Shown here: positions 6,022-8,770 of the stretch, one piece after another
Position numbering within the stretch: the first letter of the stretch is position 1
Layout: each line of letters opens with the position of its first letter
Source of the DNA: an uncultured Pseudanabaenaceae cyanobacterium
GTDB lineage: Bacteria > Cyanobacteriota > Cyanobacteriia > PCC-9006 > JAAUQQ01
Assembly: GCA_938015405.1 (NCBI GenBank)
Contig: CALLPZ010000134.1
Coordinates: forward strand, 1 to 8,770
Direction of reading: 5' to 3'
Length of the DNA: 8,770 bases
Position numbers and translations under genes: made by a program
Notes under the pieces: model-generated
What the model saw: the letters and a program-made list of their open reading frames with translations, nothing else
Databases searched by the model: none
What the model was told of the DNA's origin: nothing

Positions 6022-6778
6022 TCAGCTCTCTCTCACGGCACTGATTCGCTCCGTGGAGGATGAGGTCCAGGGCTTCGTTCCCTGTCTCAGCTCCGGTGAA
6101 GGCCATTTACTCAATGATGAGCAGTGGTTGGAGGTGGTGAAAGCCACTCGGGCTAGCACTGACAAGCCAGTATTGGCCGGTGTTAAGCGCGATCGCATCG
6201 AAGACAGCATTCGCTTGGTGCAACAGGCCGAGGCTCTGGGCTGCAATGGTGTGGTCATGCCGGTGCTCTCTAACGATGGCGATGAAGTGGTGGCCTACTT
6301 CCAACAGGTTGCAAAAGCCACGAACCTGCCCATCGTGCTGTACAACACCGAGACCACAGCGGTCAGCAACCTAGCGACCATCCGTCAGTTGGAAGCCATT
6401 GAGAACATCATTGGCATCAAGGACTCTTCGATGAATGAAGCGTTCTTCCAGACGATGTGCATGTTGCGCCAAGACGGAGATTTACGTCTCTCAATCCTCC
6501 AGGGTATGGAGCACCAACTCCATACTCCCCAGGGCTGTGATGGCTATTTGGTCAGCTTGGCCAATGTGGAGCCAGCCCTCTGCCAGCGCATGTATCAAGC
6601 CCCTAGCGATCGCCTCAATGAGGAAATCCTGGAGATGTTCTGGCGTTATAACCTGGGCGGTGACTGGCTGGTCACCATTAAGGCCATGCTGTTTTGTCGT
6701 GAAGTCATCCGTTCTGCAGAGCAGGTGACCTTGGCAATCAAGCCAGCCTTGCCCCAGGCTCAGGAGCAGCTTGTCTAA
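5942..6778 (+). CDS. DHDPS/NAL-family class I aldolase, probably cleaving a 4-hydroxy-2-oxo acid
   Basis: TIM-barrel Schiff-base aldolase of 278 residues. Family landmarks in order: HGIYVPLITPF (11-21); CLSSGEGHL (48-56), equivalent to GTTGE with serines replacing the threonines; Tyr134 in LYNTE; the Schiff-base lysine Lys160 in IIGIKDSS; and LQGMEHQL (186-193) at the GxD/E position. Asn-Thr-Glu-Thr-Thr follows Tyr134, without the arginine (R138 in E. coli DapA) that binds aspartate semialdehyde. It is therefore unlikely to be the lysine-pathway enzyme and more likely a pyruvate aldolase. The ATG at 5942 gives the usual short lead-in to the TPF motif. An upstream in-frame ATG (5840) would add 34 residues without family resemblance. 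The gene begins 80 nt inside the MppP-like gene, in the +1 frame, so translation is probably coupled. Proposed role: retro-aldol of 4-hydroxy-2-ketoarginine to pyruvate and guanidinoacetaldehyde, as recalled for the DHDPS-like enzyme of azomycin biosynthesis. The family is secure; the substrate is inferred from the partner. Confidence 0.9.
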   Translation: MNNPLPLTGLHGIYVPLITPFYKHQLDQLSLTALIRSVEDEVQGFVPCLSSGEGHLLNDEQWLEVVKATRASTDKPVLAGVKRDRIEDSIRLVQQAEALGCNGVVMPVLSNDGDEVVAYFQQVAKATNLPIVLYNTETTAVSNLATIRQLEAIENIIGIKDSSMNEAFFQTMCMLRQDGDLRLSILQGMEHQLHTPQGCDGYLVSLANVEPALCQRMYQAPSDRLNEEILEMFWRYNLGGDWLVTIKAMLFCREVIRSAEQVTLAIKPALPQAQEQLV

Positions 6779-7131
6779 GTTCAGCTGCCCGAAGCACTGT
6801 TCGAAGCAATGAAAATTCCTTCGGATAGTGATGGGTCCCGCCAGATAACGACTTCTCGGGGCTGGTTGTAGCCGGTTCTCAGCTAAGCCGTGGCGGAATC
6901 TGACCGACATCGAATGTGTGTGCTACGAGTCGGGTGTAGCGACCAAAAGAGAAGATTCGATTGATGGATAAGCTCAACCCTTCGTGAGTTGAACCTTTCC
7001 GTTAATCTCAGGGCGAGTTCCACTGAACTCGCCTTTTTCTTATGCCAGGCTCCCAAAGATCCTTTGAGTTAGCTAGGATGACCCGTGCCTAGGCAGCAGA
7101 CTTAAGCAAGCAGTGATTTCGTAGGTTTTCC
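6779..7131. other. 353-bp intergenic region with operon terminator; possible structured 3' UTR
   Basis: No credible coding frame is seen. The first part (6779-7011) can form several short stems: CCGAAG (6789-6794) with CTTCGG (6819-6824), GGCT/AGCC near 6859-6872, and GCTAC/GTAGC near 6922-6940. A strong terminator lies at 7012-7041, leaving a 233-nt transcribed tail after the aldolase stop. I could not match it to RNase P, SRP, tmRNA, 6S or guanidine riboswitch consensus sequences. After the terminator, 7042-7131 must hold the promoter of the protease gene. It contains the perfect palindrome TGCCTAGGCA (7086-7095) but no clear -35/-10 pair. Confidence 0.5.
7012..7041 (+). terminator. Rho-independent terminator of the arginine-oxidase/aldolase operon
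   Basis: Arms GGCGAGTTC (7012-7020) and GAACTCGCC (7025-7033) form a perfect 9-bp GC-rich stem closed by a CACT tetraloop, followed directly by TTTTTCTT (7034-7041). This is a textbook intrinsic terminator on the plus strand. It closes the transcript of the two upstream plus-strand genes and separates it from the protease gene 90 nt further on. No comparable A run precedes the stem, so it should act in one direction. Confidence 0.92.
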
Positions 7132-7827
7132 ATGGTTGATGTTCGCCGCGCCCGAATGAATGCCGTTCTGGTGTTACTCCTAACGGTCCCTGTCAGCACC
7201 ATTGGTGTGCTAATTTCAACGGTGATTGCACCGGGTAGTCTTGGCCAGGGCATTTTCTCGCTGATGAAGCTGTGGCTCGTTGCAGTCCCGATCTATTGGA
7301 CCCTGACCGTTGATCGTCAAAAGCTGCGCCTTGCAAAACCCACGCTCCAACAAATTGGCTGGGGGATTGGCCTGGGACTGGTGATGTTCGGCTTCATTCT
7401 GGGGGCCTACGGCCTCTTTGGTGAGCAATGGATTGACTTAGAGGATATTCGGACCAAGGCGACGGAAGTAGGCATTGTTAGTCCCTTGGTGTTGCTGGGT
7501 GGTGCGCTCTATTGGTGCTTGATTAACTCTTTCATTGAAGAGGCCGTTTGGCGCAGCTTTCTCTTTCGTAAATGGGCCGTGCTGGTTCCGGCAACCGCTG
7601 CAGTTTGGCTGATGGGATTATGTTTTACGCTGCATCACACCTTGGCATTGTGGGTCTATACCCAGGATGTGAGAGCGACGGTGCTGGGCTCGATTGGGGT
7701 GTTTAGCGCCAGTATTATTTGGTCGATCTGCTATCGCCGGAGCAATAGTCTATGGCCTGGATATATCAGTCATATTTTGGCTGATGTGGCGATCGTAATT
7801 GTGGGCTATGACTTGTTATTTGGCTAA
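7132..7827 (+). CDS. CPBP-family intramembrane glutamic endopeptidase (CAAX prenyl protease-like, Abi/Rce1)
   Basis: Multi-pass membrane protein of 231 residues with the three motifs of the CPBP/Rce1 family. Motif 1 is EEAVWR (Glu136, Glu137, Arg141, matching EExxxR); motif 2 is FTLHH (Phe165...His169, FxxxH); motif 3 is HILAD (His214...Asp218, HxxxD/N). Hydrophobic segments lie at about 10-33, 41-60, 75-96, 117-134, 149-164, 184-200 and 211-229. All catalytic positions are intact, so the protein is probably an active protease. Cyanobacteria do not prenylate CAAX proteins, so the substrate is unknown; bacterial relatives act in bacteriocin immunity or maturation and membrane-protein turnover. 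The ATG at 7132 has an AGG about 9 nt upstream; Met9 is an alternative. The gene follows a strong terminator and is probably transcribed alone. Its last 12 nt overlap the 3' end of the convergent pump gene. A link to the arginine pathway is not supported. Confidence 0.94.
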   Translation: MVDVRRARMNAVLVLLLTVPVSTIGVLISTVIAPGSLGQGIFSLMKLWLVAVPIYWTLTVDRQKLRLAKPTLQQIGWGIGLGLVMFGFILGAYGLFGEQWIDLEDIRTKATEVGIVSPLVLLGGALYWCLINSFIEEAVWRSFLFRKWAVLVPATAAVWLMGLCFTLHHTLALWVYTQDVRATVLGSIGVFSASIIWSICYRRSNSLWPGYISHILADVAIVIVGYDLLFG

Positions 7828-8770
7828 GCCACTTTCGAGACTGGGCTCGATCGCTTTAGGAATAAACCAACGGCCAAACCTGGCATAGAGTGCTGGAATC
7901 ACGAGCAATGTCAAAGCGGTAGATGTAAATAATCCACCGAGCACAACGATCGCCAGAGGCTGCAAAATCTCATTGCCTGCTCCACTGGCCAGCGCGAGCG
8001 GCAGCATCCCCACCGCCGAAGTCAGCGCCGTCATCAAAATGGCATTCACCCGTTCCAAAGACCCTTGGGAAATCACTTGCTGGAGCGGTAGCCCCTCCGC
8101 AAATTTGCGATTGTAGTTATCCACCAACAAGAGGCCGTTGCGGACTGCCACACCAAAGAGGGTAATAAAGCCAATTAACGAAGCCACGGACATGACGCCC
8201 CCGCTGAGCAAGATGGAAATAATGCCACCAACCAAGGCTAGGGGCAGGTTGATCATGATGGCGATCGTTGCCGGTAGGGATTTGACCGAGAAGAACATCA
8301 GGACTGCGATCGCCCCCGCTGCCAACAGGCTAAACACCAGCAAACTATGGGTCGCCCGCTGCTCCGATTCAAACTGCCCGCCGTACTGGATAAAGTAGCC
8401 CTGGGGTAATGCAACTTCATCGCGAATCCTGTTTTGAATATCGCCAACGACGCTGCCGAGATCGCGCTCAGCCACATTGGCCGATACCACAATCAAGCGC
8501 GATACATCCTCGCGGTTAACAACGTTTGCGCCCATGCCGTAATCAACCTTGGCCACATCACCCAAATTGATTGTCTGGCCCGTGGGCGTCGCAATGGGGA
8601 TGGCACGAATGGCATCTAAGCTTTTGCGGGCGGACTCAGGCAAGGCGACAAAAATATCCACTCGCTGCTGACCCTCCGGAATTTGAGAGACAACGCGGCC
8701 ATTTAATGTTGTCTCTACCCCTTCAGATAGTTGGGCCATGGTCAGCCCATAGGTTGCTGCTGCATTGCGG
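7816..8770 (-). CDS. RND efflux transporter permease, CusA/CzcA (HME) type, C-terminal part, 5' end beyond right edge
   Basis: C-terminal 317 residues of an inner-membrane proton-driven pump that works with a periplasmic adaptor and an outer-membrane channel. Reading continues without a stop to the right edge, and residues before the methionine at 8739 (AAATYGLT) already match the porter domain, so that methionine is internal. Visible: end of the porter/docking domain with YGLTMAQLSEGVETTLNGRV and NREDVSRLIVVSANVAERDL, the latter characteristic of heavy-metal-efflux RND proteins; then the last transmembrane helices (about 142-162, 165-190, 195-216, 241-262 and 269-295 of the visible part), including GVAVRNGLLLVDNYN. 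Full-length members have about 1,000-1,050 residues, so roughly 700 are missing. The acidic TM4 residues that would separate metal exporters from others are outside the window, so the substrate cannot be named. The stop (7818-7816) lies inside the end of the convergent protease gene. Confidence 0.95.
   Translation of the reverse strand, partial: RNAAATYGLTMAQLSEGVETTLNGRVVSQIPEGQQRVDIFVALPESARKSLDAIRAIPIATPTGQTINLGDVAKVDYGMGANVVNREDVSRLIVVSANVAERDLGSVVGDIQNRIRDEVALPQGYFIQYGGQFESEQRATHSLLVFSLLAAGAIAVLMFFSVKSLPATIAIMINLPLALVGGIISILLSGGVMSVASLIGFITLFGVAVRNGLLLVDNYNRKFAEGLPLQQVISQGSLERVNAILMTALTSAVGMLPLALASGAGNEILQPLAIVVLGGLFTSTALTLLVIPALYARFGRWFIPKAIEPSLESGLAK

Noticed and set aside
6840..6945. 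Guanidine-sensing riboswitch (ACGA-containing stems near 6848 and 6925)
   Set aside because: The ACGA stretches are not in closed hairpin loops of the mini-ykkC type, the other guanidine aptamer consensus parts are missing, and the region lies downstream of the operon rather than in a leader.
7816..8739. RND protein taken as a complete 307-residue gene starting at 8739
   Set aside because: The frame stays open to the right edge and the residues before that methionine match the porter domain, so it is an internal methionine of a larger protein.

Overview
The window looks like chromosomal DNA from a cyanobacterium. The main sign is the HIP1 octamer GCGATCGC, present six times (near 1397, 2558, 5668, 6189, 6606 and 8306), far above chance for 8.8 kb. 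The protein families fit: a large hybrid histidine kinase, NMT1/THI5-type lipoproteins, a CPBP intramembrane protease and an HME-type RND pump. No phage genes, insertion sequences, CRISPR arrays, tRNA or rRNA were seen.

Layout. On the minus strand, 4337 down to the left edge, are two paralogous substrate-binding lipoproteins (4337-3273, then 3176-2139) and a membrane hybrid histidine kinase (start at 1949, running off the left edge). No permease or ATPase lies among them, so the set looks more like a ligand-sensing module than a transporter. A 460-bp AT-rich divergent intergenic region (4338-4797) separates this block from a two-gene plus-strand operon. The first gene (4798-6021) is a PLP-dependent enzyme resembling the O2-dependent arginine hydroxylases/oxidases MppP, RohP and Ind4. 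The second (5942-6778) is a DHDPS/NAL-family class I aldolase starting 80 nt inside the first. A 353-bp gap follows, with a strong intrinsic terminator (7012-7041). Then come a CPBP protease (7132-7827) and, convergent and overlapping it by 12 nt, the C-terminal part of an RND pump (7816 to the right edge).

How they may work together. MppP/RohP enzymes turn L-arginine into 4-hydroxy-2-ketoarginine, which belongs to the 4-hydroxy-2-oxo-acid class that DHDPS/NAL-type aldolases cleave to pyruvate and an aldehyde. The operon therefore predicts arginine to 4-hydroxy-2-ketoarginine to pyruvate plus guanidinoacetaldehyde, the early part of the azomycin (2-nitroimidazole) route as I recall it, here in a cyanobacterium and without the later enzymes in view. 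The divergent lipoprotein/kinase block might sense a related small molecule; that link rests on adjacency only. The protease and pump look like ordinary neighbours.
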